DNA from: Endozoicomonas numazuensis
GTDB taxonomy: Bacteria > Pseudomonadota > Gammaproteobacteria > Pseudomonadales > Endozoicomonadaceae
DNA length: 64,000 bases
NCBI RefSeq assembly: GCF_000722635.1
Contig: NZ_JOKH01000001.1
Location: 893,303 to 957,302 of the forward strand
Reading direction: 5' to 3'
Shown: positions 17,541 through 27,565 of the stretch, piece after piece
How the letters are laid out: each line of letters begins with the position of its first letter
Position numbering within the stretch: position 1 is the stretch's first letter
Translations under genes and position numbers: made by a program
Notes under the pieces: model-generated
What the model saw: only the letters and a program-made list of their open reading frames with translations
What the model was told of the DNA's origin: nothing
Databases searched by the model: none

Positions 17541-19007
17541 TTAACCTTGTTTTTTCACAGCTTCAGCCACACGACGACCGTAGTCATCATCACAACGGGT
17601 GAAGTGTTCAAACATCCTCTGCTGCACAGATTCTGTCGCCTGACTCAAACCTCCAGCTATATTTTCAACCAGCTGAACTTTCTGATCTTCTGACATCATC
17701 CGGAACAAGCTTCCTGCCTGAGAGTAATTATCTTCATCGGTAGTGTCGTAGGCTTTCAACCAGGCATTTTCTTCTATCGGCATGGGTGGCTCTGCAGCAT
17801 TAGGCTTGGGAACGGGAGCACCTTCACCTGCCCGATCATTCGGATAGAAGTTCACCTGGCTACCCTGCAGATGCCCGGTGACCGGACAACCTGAAGCGCC
17901 TGCCATTACACCATCACGCTGATAGTGATGAACCGGGCATTTGGGTTTGTTGACCGGAATCTGCTGATGGTTTGCACCCACACGGTAGCGATGAGCGTCA
18001 GCATAGGCAAACAACCTGGCCTGCAATACCTTATCTGGAGAGACACTGGTGCCAGGCACCACGTTGCTGGGTGAGAAAGCCACCTGCTCGGTTTCAGCAA
18101 AGTAGTTTTCAACATTACGGTTCAATTCCAACTGACCAATGTCCTGCAGAGGAAAATCGGAATGAGGCCATACTTTGGTCAGATCAAAAGGATTGATCTC
18201 ATAATCTTTGGCCTGCTCTTCGGTCATGATCTGGATTTTCACCGTCCAGCTTGGGAAGTCGCCCTTCTCAATGAACTCTACCAGATCTTTCTGCATACCA
18301 TCTGATGGCATGGATTCAGCTTCTTCATTGGTCAGGGTTTTAATGCCCTGATTGGTTTTGAAGTGCCACTTCACCCAGAAGCGTTCACCTTTCTCGTTAT
18401 AAAGGCTTAACGTATGAGAGCCATAGCCGTTGATATGACGCAGAGACTGTGGAATACCCCGATCCGACATCACAATAGTCATCTGATGCATCGACTGAGG
18501 GTGGCTGGCCCAGAATTCAAAATGATGTGCCGGATTACCCAGATTGGTTTTCGGATCTTTCTTCTGGGAATGAATAAAGTCAGGAAACTTGGCCGGATCA
18601 CGAATAAAGAACACCGGCGTATTGTTACCCACAATGTCGTAGTTGCCTTCTTCGGTATAAAAGCGCAGGGCAAAACCGCGAACATCCCGAACGTAGTCAC
18701 CGGAATCCTGACCACCGGCTACCGTAGAGAATCTCAGGAAAACTTCTGTCTGTTTACCCGCCCCCTGAAGGAAGTTTGCCATCGAGTAATCGGACAGATC
18801 CTTGTTCAGGGTAAAGGTACCATAAGCACCATAACCTCTGGCGTGAACAACCCGCTCAGGAATACGCTCACGGTTAAAATGAGCCAGTTTTTCAAACAGT
18901 CTGAAGTTATCAAAGGTCAGAGAACCACGTTCACCTGCTGAAATGCTGGCATTGTCGTCAGCTACCGGGGCACCGTTCCCCGTCGTCAAATAAGTCTTGT
19001 TACTCAT
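17541..19007 (-). CDS. katA: Monofunctional haem catalase
   Basis: This is a clade 3-type small-subunit catalase of 488 residues that breaks hydrogen peroxide into water and oxygen. The essential distal histidine is His55 (RVVHARG), the distal asparagine is Asn128 (DIVGNNTPVFF), and the proximal haem tyrosine is in RLFAYADAHRYRVG. The C-terminal region is of normal length, with no large flavodoxin-like extension. The start context is caaggagactgggaatgag, with a strong ribosome site. It is divergent from the cstA-like gene across 540 bp. The symbol is assigned by family, and the exact paralogue name is uncertain. Confidence 0.95.
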   Translation of the reverse strand: MSNKTYLTTGNGAPVADDNASISAGERGSLTFDNFRLFEKLAHFNRERIPERVVHARGYGAYGTFTLNKDLSDYSMANFLQGAGKQTEVFLRFSTVAGGQDSGDYVRDVRGFALRFYTEEGNYDIVGNNTPVFFIRDPAKFPDFIHSQKKDPKTNLGNPAHHFEFWASHPQSMHQMTIVMSDRGIPQSLRHINGYGSHTLSLYNEKGERFWVKWHFKTNQGIKTLTNEEAESMPSDGMQKDLVEFIEKGDFPSWTVKIQIMTEEQAKDYEINPFDLTKVWPHSDFPLQDIGQLELNRNVENYFAETEQVAFSPSNVVPGTSVSPDKVLQARLFAYADAHRYRVGANHQQIPVNKPKCPVHHYQRDGVMAGASGCPVTGHLQGSQVNFYPNDRAGEGAPVPKPNAAEPPMPIEENAWLKAYDTTDEDNYSQAGSLFRMMSEDQKVQLVENIAGGLSQATESVQQRMFEHFTRCDDDYGRRVAEAVKKQG

Positions 19008-19083
19008 TCCCAGTCTCCTTGGGCCGGTTTATTGAATCAGTTGTTAACTCATGACTGACAGTTTAGAGAAACTGTCGATAGAG

Positions 19084-19120
19084 GCTAATGATGGATATCC
19101 ATCGCTCTCATTAGCTTTTT
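19084..19120 (+). terminator. Terminator-like hairpin upstream of katA
   Basis: gctaatga pairs with tcattagc and is followed by five Ts on the plus strand; the loop holds the self-complementary tggatatcca. It lies in the 5' region of katA, so it may stop antisense transcripts or shape the katA leader. Confidence 0.45.
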
Positions 19121-19290
19121 CTATGGTTTAAATATTATTCAAACAAAACAGAGAAAGAGGCAACCCGCGATTCAATCCCATTGAAGAGTTCTATAACACA
19201 ATCCATAAGACAGAATTAAGAATTAATTATCTGAACACAATCCAAATGCTTTATTTAATTGACGGGTTCCGACTAAAAACTGCTTTTTAA

Positions 19291-19304
19291 TTGATCCAGA
19301 TCAA
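19291..19304. promoter_or_regulatory. FNR/ANR-type binding site
   Basis: ttgatccagatcaa matches the FNR/ANR consensus TTGAT-N4-ATCAA exactly. It lies 243 bp before the cstA-like start and 284 bp before katA. Which gene it controls cannot be told from sequence, but it suggests oxygen-dependent control. Confidence 0.6.
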
Positions 19305-19546
19305 CCCCAAAAGATCGGTAAATACCTATCCTTCGCCCGCCTTGTCCACACAAACCAACACCCCACTCGTTTTTTCACAGGGCAACATACCTTTCGATCA
19401 GAGCACAAGCAACACCAGCCAGAGTTAATAAATACAATATGTCCCGCTGATCAAAGGCTCTGTTTCTTCTATCTGAGATGGACGGAAACAATAAAAAATC
19501 CAACATGGCCACACAGGCTGCAAGATAACAACAGGTACACATTGCC

Positions 19547-21025
19547 ATGATCGTATTTTTTGTTTGTATAACCCTGCTGATACTGGGTTACAAATTCTAT
19601 AGTCCCTTTGTTGAAAAGCAGGCAGGGATCGATCCTACTGCAGATACACCCCAGAAACGATTTGACGAAGGTGTTGACTACGTCGCTATTCACCCGGTCA
19701 AAGCTTATCTGATCCAGTTTCTGAATGTTGCCGGTGTGGGTCCTATCTTTGGTCCTATTCTGGGTGCACTATACGGCCCCATTGCACTGGTATGGATTGT
19801 TCTGGGCAACATTATTGGCGGCGCGGTTCATGACTACTTCTCGGGGGTTATGAGCATCAAGGAAGACGGTAAATCCCTGCCAGAAATTGCCGGGAAATAT
19901 TTCAATGTCTACTTCAAGGGCATCATGCTGGTGTTTACGGCCATGCTACTATTCTTTGTCGGTGTCGTTTTCATCATGAGTCCAGCAGGGCTGCTCAGTA
20001 ACCTGAGCTATTTTGAAGGCACCATCCTGGCCAATAATACTTTCTGGGTATTGGTGATTCTGGGCTATTACTTCCTGGCCACCTTACTGCCGATCGACAA
20101 GATCATTACCCGACTGTACCCGTTCTTCGGCCTGTTGATGATCGTCATGACGACTCTGATTGCTATTGCACTGCTGATAGATGCTCCTCATCTACCCATC
20201 GCCAGTGATGTCTTCAATTACGTTACACACAGCCACCTTGAGCATCAGAGTGACATTCTGACACCCAACCCTGCCGGCTTACCGGTTTGGCCTCTGTTGT
20301 TTGTCACTATTACCTGCGGAGCTATCAGTGGCTTCCACTCGACTCAGGCGCCCATCATGGCCCGCTGCCTGACCAACGAGAAATATGTGCGCCCGGTTTA
20401 CTACGGTGCAATGATGTCTGAAGGTCTGGTGGCCTGTGTCTGGGCACTGGCAGGTATTGCTGCATTCCCCGGTGGATATGCTGAACTGAAAGCCATTCTG
20501 GATATGGGTGGTCCGGGCATGGTGGTTAATGAAGTCGCTTCCAGTTATCTGGGTGTGTTGGGTGGCATCATGGCAATTATTGCAGTGGCCGTTTTCCCGA
20601 TTACTTCAGGAGATACGGCATTCCGTTCACTGCGTCTGACCATTGTTGATGCGTTCAATATTCCACAGAGCATGCGTAACCGCATCTTGTTGGCTACCCC
20701 GATTCTCGGCATTGCGTATCTGATAACCTTTGTGGATTTCTCGCTGATCTGGAGATATTTCGCCTTCTCCAATATGTTACTGTCCACCAGCGTGCTCTGG
20801 CTGGCTACCAAGTACCTGTTTGATCGCGGAGCATTCCACTGGATTGCCAGTCTTCCAGCCATTGGCGGTACCAGTGTCACTCTGTCTTATATCCTCACAG
20901 CAAGCATTGGTTTCGGGCTATCCCCGCAGTGGACCAAGCCAGTAGGTATAGTGATTGGCATTGTGGGTTTGATTGCGTTGATCCTGGTGGATCGCAAGGC
21001 GAAAAGTAAAGTGTCTATGGCCTGA
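19547..21025 (+). CDS. CstA-family pyruvate/peptide transporter
   Basis: The protein has at least twelve hydrophobic segments and the CstA hallmarks: HPVKAYLIQFLNVAGVGPI near residue 45, GNIIGGAVHDYFSGVMS near 92, and a conserved GFHSTQAPIMARC loop near 265. E. coli CstA and BtsT (about 700 residues) import peptides or pyruvate. This protein has only 492 residues and lacks their long C-terminal part, so it belongs to the short subgroup found in many marine bacteria. Start ATG at 19547. A strong terminator follows the gene. Confidence 0.92.
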   Translation: MIVFFVCITLLILGYKFYSPFVEKQAGIDPTADTPQKRFDEGVDYVAIHPVKAYLIQFLNVAGVGPIFGPILGALYGPIALVWIVLGNIIGGAVHDYFSGVMSIKEDGKSLPEIAGKYFNVYFKGIMLVFTAMLLFFVGVVFIMSPAGLLSNLSYFEGTILANNTFWVLVILGYYFLATLLPIDKIITRLYPFFGLLMIVMTTLIAIALLIDAPHLPIASDVFNYVTHSHLEHQSDILTPNPAGLPVWPLLFVTITCGAISGFHSTQAPIMARCLTNEKYVRPVYYGAMMSEGLVACVWALAGIAAFPGGYAELKAILDMGGPGMVVNEVASSYLGVLGGIMAIIAVAVFPITSGDTAFRSLRLTIVDAFNIPQSMRNRILLATPILGIAYLITFVDFSLIWRYFAFSNMLLSTSVLWLATKYLFDRGAFHWIASLPAIGGTSVTLSYILTASIGFGLSPQWTKPVGIVIGIVGLIALILVDRKAKSKVSMA

Positions 21026-21037
21026 CAAGCCACAGAG

Positions 21038-21076
21038 GAAAGGTATCGGTTCACTCCGATACCTTTCACTTTTTAC
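21038..21076 (+). terminator. Strong intrinsic terminator after the cstA-like gene
   Basis: gaaaggtatcgg pairs perfectly with ccgatacctttc (12 bp), followed by actttttac. It lies 12 bp beyond the stop codon. Confidence 0.9.
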
Positions 21077-21163
21077 TATGAAGATGCAGCTTTATCAGAC
21101 TCTGTAGCCATTTTCTTGTTTCAGGGTGAGCTGCATTTGCTGCTCATGACTGTTTAGAAGCTT

Positions 21164-21937
21164 TTACTTCTCTACGAAGGCTCTTTCAATCACAAAATGA
21201 CCTGGATTCCCGCCCCGGGCTTCCTTGAAACCCCGCTCTTCCAGAATACGACACAGGTCCTTCAGCATTGCAGGACTGCCACAAAGCATAAAGCGGTCAT
21301 CTTCCAGGTTGGGTTCAGGAAGATTCAGATCAGCAAACAGTTTTCCACTCTCAATCAGATCAGTCAGACGACCTTCGTTACGAAACGCTTCTCTGGTAAC
21401 GGTGGGATAATACTTCAGCTGACTCTTGACCATCTCACCAAAATATTCGTTTTCAGGCAGCTCATGCTCAATCCGGTCCTGATAAGCCAGTTCGGACACA
21501 TAACGAACACCGTGAGTCAGAATCACATGGTCAAACTGCTCGTAGATTTCAAAATCCTTGATGATACTCATAAAAGGCGCCAGCCCTGTGCCGGTACTGA
21601 GCAGATAGAGATTTTTTCCGGGTAGCAGGTTATCCGATACCAGTGTGCCCACAGGCTTGGTGCCTACCAGCACGTTATCACCCACTTCCAGCATCTGCAG
21701 GTGCTGTGTCAAAGGACCGTCCTGCACCTTGATGGAGAAAAACTCCATTTCTTCTTCATAATTGGCACTGGCAATACTGTAAGCTCTCAACAGAGGTTTA
21801 TTCTCTATTTCCAGACCGATCATGGTGAAATGGCCGTTCTTGAATCTCAGACCCTGGTTACGTGTGGTGGTGAAACTGAAGAGGGTATCATTCCAGTGGT
21901 GTACGCTGGTTACTGTCTCCCGGATAAGGTTGCTCAC
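21164..21937 (-). CDS. fpr: Ferredoxin/flavodoxin-NADP+ reductase
   Basis: Fpr passes electrons between NADPH and ferredoxin or flavodoxin. The FAD motif RAYSIASANYEE and the NADP-binding STGTGLAPFMSII are clear, and the C-terminus ends GHFVIERAFVEK, as in the bacterial subclass of about 257 residues. The start is taken as GTG at 21937, preceded by aggag 10 nt upstream; an ORF extending to 22015 would add 26 residues not found in the family. The divergent LysR gene next door matches the Pseudomonas fprA-finR arrangement, in which FinR activates fpr under superoxide stress. Confidence 0.93.
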   Translation of the reverse strand: MSNLIRETVTSVHHWNDTLFSFTTTRNQGLRFKNGHFTMIGLEIENKPLLRAYSIASANYEEEMEFFSIKVQDGPLTQHLQMLEVGDNVLVGTKPVGTLVSDNLLPGKNLYLLSTGTGLAPFMSIIKDFEIYEQFDHVILTHGVRYVSELAYQDRIEHELPENEYFGEMVKSQLKYYPTVTREAFRNEGRLTDLIESGKLFADLNLPEPNLEDDRFMLCGSPAMLKDLCRILEERGFKEARGGNPGHFVIERAFVEK

Positions 21938-22115
21938 GGTAGGTATCACTCCTGATGGCCGAATTTTCTGCCCGAACCTTTGCCCGTTAGAGGGGACAAT
22001 GAGCGAAAGGTTCATCTATTCATAATATTTCTTCTTCCAGATCATCCTAGTCAGGGGTACGATATTTGTGAAACAGATAATTTTTATAAGATTATTCGAC
22101 TAATTCGATAAGCCA

Positions 22116-23081
22116 ATGAAGTTTACTCTCAGACAACTGGAGGTTTTTCTGGAAGCGGCACGCCAGCAAAACCTCACCCGTGCCGCCAAATCACTGGCCA
22201 TGTCCCAGTCTGCCGCCAGCAGCGCACTGAAAGAACTGGAACAGCAGTTCAGTACTCAGCTGTTTGACCGTATTGGCAAAAGACTACAACTGAATGACCT
22301 TGGCCATCAGATACGCCCCGAAGCCGAAGCTCTGCTGGAAAAAGCTCAACAGCTGGAACAAAAACTCTCCAGTAAAACCCTGGTAGGCCAGATCAAGGTG
22401 GGGGCCACTTTATCTATAGGTAACTATCTGGCAGTCAATATTGTCGCCAGAATGATGAGGGACAAGCCGGGTACTCACATTGATCTGGAAGTAGCCAACA
22501 CAGCCTCTATTACCGAGAAAGTTCTGAACTTTGATCTGGATATCGGATTGATTGAAGGAGAGTTGCATCACCGTGACCTCAATGTCATGCCCTGGTGCGA
22601 TGACGAACTGGTTGTTTTCTGCGCCCCGGGCCATAAATTTGAGAGCAGAACCCAGCTGACCGATCAGGATCTTCTGAATACTGACTGGATTCTTCGAGAA
22701 GCAGGCTCTGGTACGCGTCAGGCGTTTGACCGAGCCATGCACGGGATTCTTCCCAGTCTGAATGTAGTCATGGAGTTACAACATACGGAAGCCATCAAGC
22801 GTGCAGTGGAAGCCGGGCTGGGCATTGGCTGTCTTTCGAGAATCACACTTCAGGAAGCCTTTAAAAGAGGCAGTCTGACGCCTTTGCTGATTCCCGGTAG
22901 AGATTTAAGCCGTCAATTCTACTTCATTATGCACCGACAAAAGTACGTCAGTCAGGGCATCAAGGAGCTGATTCAACTTTGTCGCCACTGGACCGCAGGC
23001 TCACCAGAGCATCAAAGATCAGCTGGCTCCCGGACTCGTTCACTGGACTCTGAAAAAATATTGGCCGATTCCGATGCCTGA
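22116..23081 (+). CDS. LysR-family regulator, FinR-like by position
   Basis: The N-terminal winged helix-turn-helix is clear (FTLRQLEVFLEAARQQNLTR, then AAKSLAMSQSAASSALKELE), followed by a two-lobed effector domain (residues 90-295). It lies divergent from fpr, the position of finR in Pseudomonas, so it probably responds to oxidative stress and controls fpr. The coding end overlaps the convergent MFS gene by 70 bp, and the last 25 residues (rich in Ser and Arg) are outside the usual LysR length. Confidence 0.88.
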   Translation: MKFTLRQLEVFLEAARQQNLTRAAKSLAMSQSAASSALKELEQQFSTQLFDRIGKRLQLNDLGHQIRPEAEALLEKAQQLEQKLSSKTLVGQIKVGATLSIGNYLAVNIVARMMRDKPGTHIDLEVANTASITEKVLNFDLDIGLIEGELHHRDLNVMPWCDDELVVFCAPGHKFESRTQLTDQDLLNTDWILREAGSGTRQAFDRAMHGILPSLNVVMELQHTEAIKRAVEAGLGIGCLSRITLQEAFKRGSLTPLLIPGRDLSRQFYFIMHRQKYVSQGIKELIQLCRHWTAGSPEHQRSAGSRTRSLDSEKILADSDA

Positions 23082-24301
23082 CCCGGAATCTCAGGCTCCG
23101 GAGCTCTCATTCCCCAGATAAAGAAAACCAGCGACAAGAAACTCACCAGGAACATAGTGGTAGCGATGGGTACCAATGTTCCGTCGTGCATCAGGGACAT
23201 CAGGATGCCCACAACGCCGCCCAGACCAAAGTTAAGTGTTCCGATGACCGCATTGGCGGTACCACTGCTGTGAGGAAAATACCTTAAAGTACAGCTGGTT
23301 GAATTGGCAGCAATAAAACCAATAGAACTGATCGTCAGGGTTATCATCAGATAAACAAAAGGCAGTCCCGGATTAAAAAAGTGCAGCACCACATTAAAAA
23401 CGACCATAGACGTTAATTGAATAGCAATGCCTATGGGAATCAACTGCACCGGCTCGTAACGATTCAACAGTTTCATATTCAGTCGATTGACCATCATATA
23501 AATCAGCACATTGGAACCAAACAGAATGGGATAAAGGTTGGTGGAAACACCAAAATACTCAATATAAGTGAAGGCAGAGCCCGTTAGAAACGTAAACAGA
23601 CAGCCCAGAGAAAAACCAGTGCAAAGCACAAATCCCATGGCTTTTTGCGTACCCAGAACCTCTCCATACTTCTGCAGAATACCTCGCACCAATGGGCCGT
23701 CAGCTTTTGCGTTTGAATTGGTTTCTGGTAAATAGAAAACCACCATAAACAAAAGCAATGCGCCGTAGATTGCCAGAATCACAAAAATGCTTTGCCAGGA
23801 GAAAAAATTAAGCGCGATGGCTCCAATACCGGGTGCCAACATGGGAGCCATCAGCATAATCATGGAAACCATGGACAGCATTTTTGCTATATCCCGACCA
23901 TGATACCGATCACGTACTGTGGCCGAAGAGATAACCGTAGTGGCTCCACCTCCCAGTGCCTGAATAAACCGGAGCAATAAAAGCTCATCCACACTTTGAG
24001 TCCAGATGATCAACAGGCTGGTCAGGGTAAAGATGCTCAATCCTACCAATGCTACCGGCTTGCGCCCGATACGATCAGAAACAGGTCCACCGACAACTTG
24101 TCCCAGAGCAAATCCTACAAAGAACAAGCTGATCGACATCTGGACACTGGCTGTAGAAACATCATAAAAAGCGGCCATCGCCGGGAGGGCTGGCAAATAC
24201 GTATCGATACCAAAAGGACCAATAGCAACCAGTGCGGCAAGCATTAAAGCAAGACGGGTAGACAGCTTATTCGTAGGCGGTGTTTGACTTGCCTGCTCCA
24301 T
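23012..24301 (-). CDS. Bcr/CflA-family multidrug efflux transporter (MFS)
   Basis: The protein of 429 residues has twelve predicted membrane helices. The Bcr/CflA pattern is visible: GPFGIDTYLPALPAMA in helix 1, the MFS motif A GGPVSDRIGRKPVALVG between helices 2 and 3, and LLRFIQALGGGATTVISS in helix 4. Members are proton-driven exporters of drugs, sulphonamides or small metabolites. The last 23 residues (Ser/Glu-rich) overlap the convergent LysR coding region, so the two transcripts are antisense at their ends. Confidence 0.92.
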   Translation of the reverse strand: MEQASQTPPTNKLSTRLALMLAALVAIGPFGIDTYLPALPAMAAFYDVSTASVQMSISLFFVGFALGQVVGGPVSDRIGRKPVALVGLSIFTLTSLLIIWTQSVDELLLLRFIQALGGGATTVISSATVRDRYHGRDIAKMLSMVSMIMLMAPMLAPGIGAIALNFFSWQSIFVILAIYGALLLFMVVFYLPETNSNAKADGPLVRGILQKYGEVLGTQKAMGFVLCTGFSLGCLFTFLTGSAFTYIEYFGVSTNLYPILFGSNVLIYMMVNRLNMKLLNRYEPVQLIPIGIAIQLTSMVVFNVVLHFFNPGLPFVYLMITLTISSIGFIAANSTSCTLRYFPHSSGTANAVIGTLNFGLGGVVGILMSLMHDGTLVPIATTMFLVSFLSLVFFIWGMRAPEPEIPGQASESANIFSESSERVREPADL

Positions 24302-24446
24302 GGCCGGAATCCTTGAAATACAGTAGCAAAGGCGACTTTATTATTATGAAATTTGTGCTTATCTCGCAGCGATGAAGAAACCTTTCTTATCACCCGTACT
24401 TTTTAAACAGCAACTGCAGTTGAGCGTTAAAAGGTATACCGACTCT

Positions 24447-24505
24447 GTTCATCCTGAACTTTCGAAGGATGCGGATAATGCACTTCGACAAACTCAGTAC
24501 GAACG
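24447..24505. repeat. Diverged copy of the cttcgacaggctcag repeat
   Basis: gttcatcctgaactttcgaa and cttcgacaaactcagtacga form an imperfect hairpin matching the element at 17407-17470. It lies between the MFS and HlyD-family genes. Confidence 0.65.
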
Positions 24506-24641
24506 GCAAGGTTTAGGATTTAGCACTCAGCAGCATCAGGAGCTATTTTACCCTTTATTTAGTAAAAATTCGTCGTCCATTCGCAGCATCCTACCACTTT
24601 AATGACGGGTTCGTAATGCAGTCAGGCTGTGAGTTTGTCGG

Positions 24642-25526
24642 CTAGTACAAATATTGAAGGTGGGTTCTGAGTTGCTGAATGGCAGAGGCAACGGCTCGGG
24701 ATAAGACGTTATCCACCGTCAAAATCGTAGTAATTGCGGTAGTCCCGTTATAAAGCATACAGCTCTCCGGCAGCTGTGTTCGATCAAACGCCACTCTTAC
24801 TGGAAAACGCTGCGCCAGTCGAATCCAGTTACTGGTTCTTTCTACCTGGGCCAGCCCACTGGGCCCTGTTTCATCAATATCCACACCTCTGGCAATAGTC
24901 GCAACCTGCCCTCGTATTACAACACCCGGACAGGAATTGAGACTGACCAGAACAGTCTGCCCCGGGTAAACACGGGTCAGATTATTCTCCTTAACGTTGG
25001 AATAAATCCACCAGTCACTGTCATCAATGAGAGTCATTATTCTCTGGCCCGTTTCTGCATATTGACCCGGTCGGGCCTCAAGGTTGGTGACATAACCTGA
25101 AACCGGTGCATAAGTGAGAATATGTTTTTGTTGATAACGGGCTTCTGACAGGGAGCGGGCGTTGAGATACAGCGCTTTACTGGCCTGAAGAAAGTCATCC
25201 CGACTGACATTGTTGGACTGAAACAGACGATTGAGTGACTGAAAATGTTCATGTGCTACCTGGTAGGCTTCCTGAGCCTGAGTCAGGCTGATATTCACCG
25301 GCTCCGGATCAATACCAAACAGCAGGTCGCCTGTTGTCACCTTTTGATTATCCGATACTTTGACGTGGGTGATATTACCCGCCACCAGGCTGGATACTGG
25401 CACGGTATAAGCCTGCAGTGTGGCAAAGTCGGTATTCGGGATATATCGATTGGTCACCAGCACAAATCCGGCCACCAATATAAGAACACTTACGATTGCA
25501 GTAGCGTAACGTTGAGGTATGGTCAT
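24642..25526 (-). CDS. HlyD/EmrA-type membrane fusion protein
   Basis: An N-terminal signal-anchor helix (residues 9-25) is followed by a biotinyl/lipoyl-like half (VPVSSLVAGNITHVKVSDNQ and, after the hairpin, YAPVSGYVTNLEARPGQYAE), with a short coiled-coil hairpin (about 80-130) between. The length of 294 residues is typical of AaeA-like adaptors, which link an inner-membrane pump to the outer membrane. The ATG overlaps the stop of the FUSC gene by 4 bp (ATGA), so the two are translationally coupled and form one efflux system, as in aaeAB. Confidence 0.9.
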   Translation of the reverse strand: MTIPQRYATAIVSVLILVAGFVLVTNRYIPNTDFATLQAYTVPVSSLVAGNITHVKVSDNQKVTTGDLLFGIDPEPVNISLTQAQEAYQVAHEHFQSLNRLFQSNNVSRDDFLQASKALYLNARSLSEARYQQKHILTYAPVSGYVTNLEARPGQYAETGQRIMTLIDDSDWWIYSNVKENNLTRVYPGQTVLVSLNSCPGVVIRGQVATIARGVDIDETGPSGLAQVERTSNWIRLAQRFPVRVAFDRTQLPESCMLYNGTTAITTILTVDNVLSRAVASAIQQLRTHLQYLY

Positions 25527-27565
25527 AGTTTCTGGAAATAGCGTTGCAGTGTCATCAGATTCTGGCAGGCATCACGACAGGCCAGCAGTGCACAGACAGT
25601 ATGGCTCAGGCTCGCGCAAGAGTGATGCTGCCTGACTTCGGGAGCCTGCAGGTTGCGGAGTGTTTTCACCAGACTACGCCTTAAATCATGCAAGGCTGAT
25701 ATTTCTTCCTGAAAATCCTGGCTTCGAAAGCACCGGGCCAGAATGGAAGAGTAATCTCTGCAAACACTCTGACCGAGAGGCTTCATTCGGCTTTGTTCGG
25801 AAACATCCAGAAAGTGCTTTTCCATGGCACTGATATTACGTACCAACTTGGTAGCTACTCCTGTTAAGGGTCTATACCTTGGAAGCTGACGTGTAACGCT
25901 GGAAAGTTGATCAGACTGTGATGCCAGCTGCTGCAGAAAGGCAATGTCCTGATTGAAATGCACAACAGCCATATCAGACGCTTCTTTCTGCTCTAACCGC
26001 CATAGCAACCTGTGTTTCAATTTTTCCAGTGCTGTACGGTACTGGCGACCCGGACTGTCCGGAAACAACATCAGAATAATCACGGCAATGGCAAATCCTT
26101 CGAACAGCCCTGCAATACGCTCTGACATCACCAGAAAATCAATATCTGTCGTAGAGTTCCCATAGGAAAGTGTCAGAGTCAGAGCAACCCCGGCCTGCAG
26201 TGCTCCATAGCTGTATCGCTCACTGCCCAGACTGTAATAATTGGCAAAGTAGATACCCACAAAATAACAGCTAATCAATACCCAGACGCTGGTCAGATGA
26301 CTAAGCAGCATAGCTACTGCAACAGCCACTGCAGCTCCGCTCAACAATCCCACTAACCGTTGGGATATACGACTCAGTAATAAGCCTGCATTGGGTTGTA
26401 TGGCCATGACCGTTGCAGCAATCAAAGCCTGAAAGCCTCCCTGCCAGTGCATTTGCAATGACACCTGTGCAGTCACTAGCATGATCACCGTGATTTTGAT
26501 TGCTCTTCGGAAGTTCTGGATCTCCTCATCGGACGGAGCAGCCGAAGGTATTTTTTTAGACACATCTCTGGCTTCATGTACATATAAAGCATGCTGAAGA
26601 ATGGCATAACAACAACGCTGAGCTCTGGCGACCGGGACTAAATGACTCTTAAACTGGCTGGCGCTGTATTGTTCCCAGAATTGATAAAAGTGGCTTTGCA
26701 TTTGCTCATAAAGCTGAGCCAGATATTCGATTCTTTTTTCTGAACGCTCGTCGGCATGATTAAAATGGATGAAGGCCTGTTCTGCTGTCTGGGAAAACAA
26801 ATGAAACTTCTGACAGTAATCAGGAGAGATATCGTCATGAATCAAGGGGACCAGATGACTCAACTCACTCAATTCTTCTGACAGAGGCTGAATGATGTCG
26901 CAAAGTTTACGACACTGGCTACTTTCTCGAGCATCAAGATACTTTCCACCCGCCTGAAACAATCTTTCCAGCAGAGGCAACACCATAACCCGTTGTCGGC
27001 TCCTCAGCTTATATAAATCAAGCAGAAAACGATCAAGAAGGTGGCGTAATGCCCAGGTAGCGTTTTGAGGATGAACAAATGAACTGACCAGCCATAAAAT
27101 GCCTGCGCCCATAGCAATTAACAGCACCCAGTGCACACCAAAACTGATGGCTAGATGGCTGTCCGTAAAGTTCATTTGATAGAGAACGGCAAGAGTCAAA
27201 GCGGCAAAAACAGAAGCGTAATGCATTCTTCCCGAGGTATAGGGCCAGATCAGCAGAACAAGGCCTATGGCCACCAGACAGGTCTGTACTATCGGATCAG
27301 TGAACTGAATCAGTAAAAATCCGATAAGAGTCCCACAGCTGGCTCCCCCCAAACGCTCCAACATCATGCGGGTCATATCATGGGGAAAAACCGCATTAAT
27401 GACCGTAATGACCAACAGAGCCATAAAGCCGTTTTCAATCTGAAAGTTGAAAATAATAATCAGACACAGCAGTACAGCCAAGGCTACCTTGAGTGACTCT
27501 CTGGCCCGCCAGGTATCATAAGGAACGAGTAGATTTCTGACGTGGGTGCTGGAAAGAGTGACCAT
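25523..27565 (-). CDS. FUSC/AaeB-type efflux inner-membrane protein
   Basis: Two sets of about five to six hydrophobic segments (roughly residues 25-170 and 360-500) are separated by a long soluble helical region, followed by a cytoplasmic C-terminus of about 180 residues. This is the fusaric-acid resistance (FUSC) layout of AaeB-type aromatic-acid pumps. ATG at 27565 is preferred over a TTG nine codons upstream because of a ggag sequence 12 nt before it. It is the first gene of a two-gene operon with the fusion protein. The substrate is unknown. Confidence 0.88.
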   Translation of the reverse strand: MVTLSSTHVRNLLVPYDTWRARESLKVALAVLLCLIIIFNFQIENGFMALLVITVINAVFPHDMTRMMLERLGGASCGTLIGFLLIQFTDPIVQTCLVAIGLVLLIWPYTSGRMHYASVFAALTLAVLYQMNFTDSHLAISFGVHWVLLIAMGAGILWLVSSFVHPQNATWALRHLLDRFLLDLYKLRSRQRVMVLPLLERLFQAGGKYLDARESSQCRKLCDIIQPLSEELSELSHLVPLIHDDISPDYCQKFHLFSQTAEQAFIHFNHADERSEKRIEYLAQLYEQMQSHFYQFWEQYSASQFKSHLVPVARAQRCCYAILQHALYVHEARDVSKKIPSAAPSDEEIQNFRRAIKITVIMLVTAQVSLQMHWQGGFQALIAATVMAIQPNAGLLLSRISQRLVGLLSGAAVAVAVAMLLSHLTSVWVLISCYFVGIYFANYYSLGSERYSYGALQAGVALTLTLSYGNSTTDIDFLVMSERIAGLFEGFAIAVIILMLFPDSPGRQYRTALEKLKHRLLWRLEQKEASDMAVVHFNQDIAFLQQLASQSDQLSSVTRQLPRYRPLTGVATKLVRNISAMEKHFLDVSEQSRMKPLGQSVCRDYSSILARCFRSQDFQEEISALHDLRRSLVKTLRNLQAPEVRQHHSCASLSHTVCALLACRDACQNLMTLQRYFQKL

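Larger units (their letters stand above)
19008..19546. other. Divergent control region between katA and the cstA-like gene
   Basis: No coding sequence is seen in this 539-bp gap. It holds a hairpin (19084-19120) and a perfect FNR/ANR-type box (19291-19304), described separately, and is otherwise AT-rich. A short open frame of seven codons starts at 19505, just ahead of the transporter gene. Confidence 0.6.
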
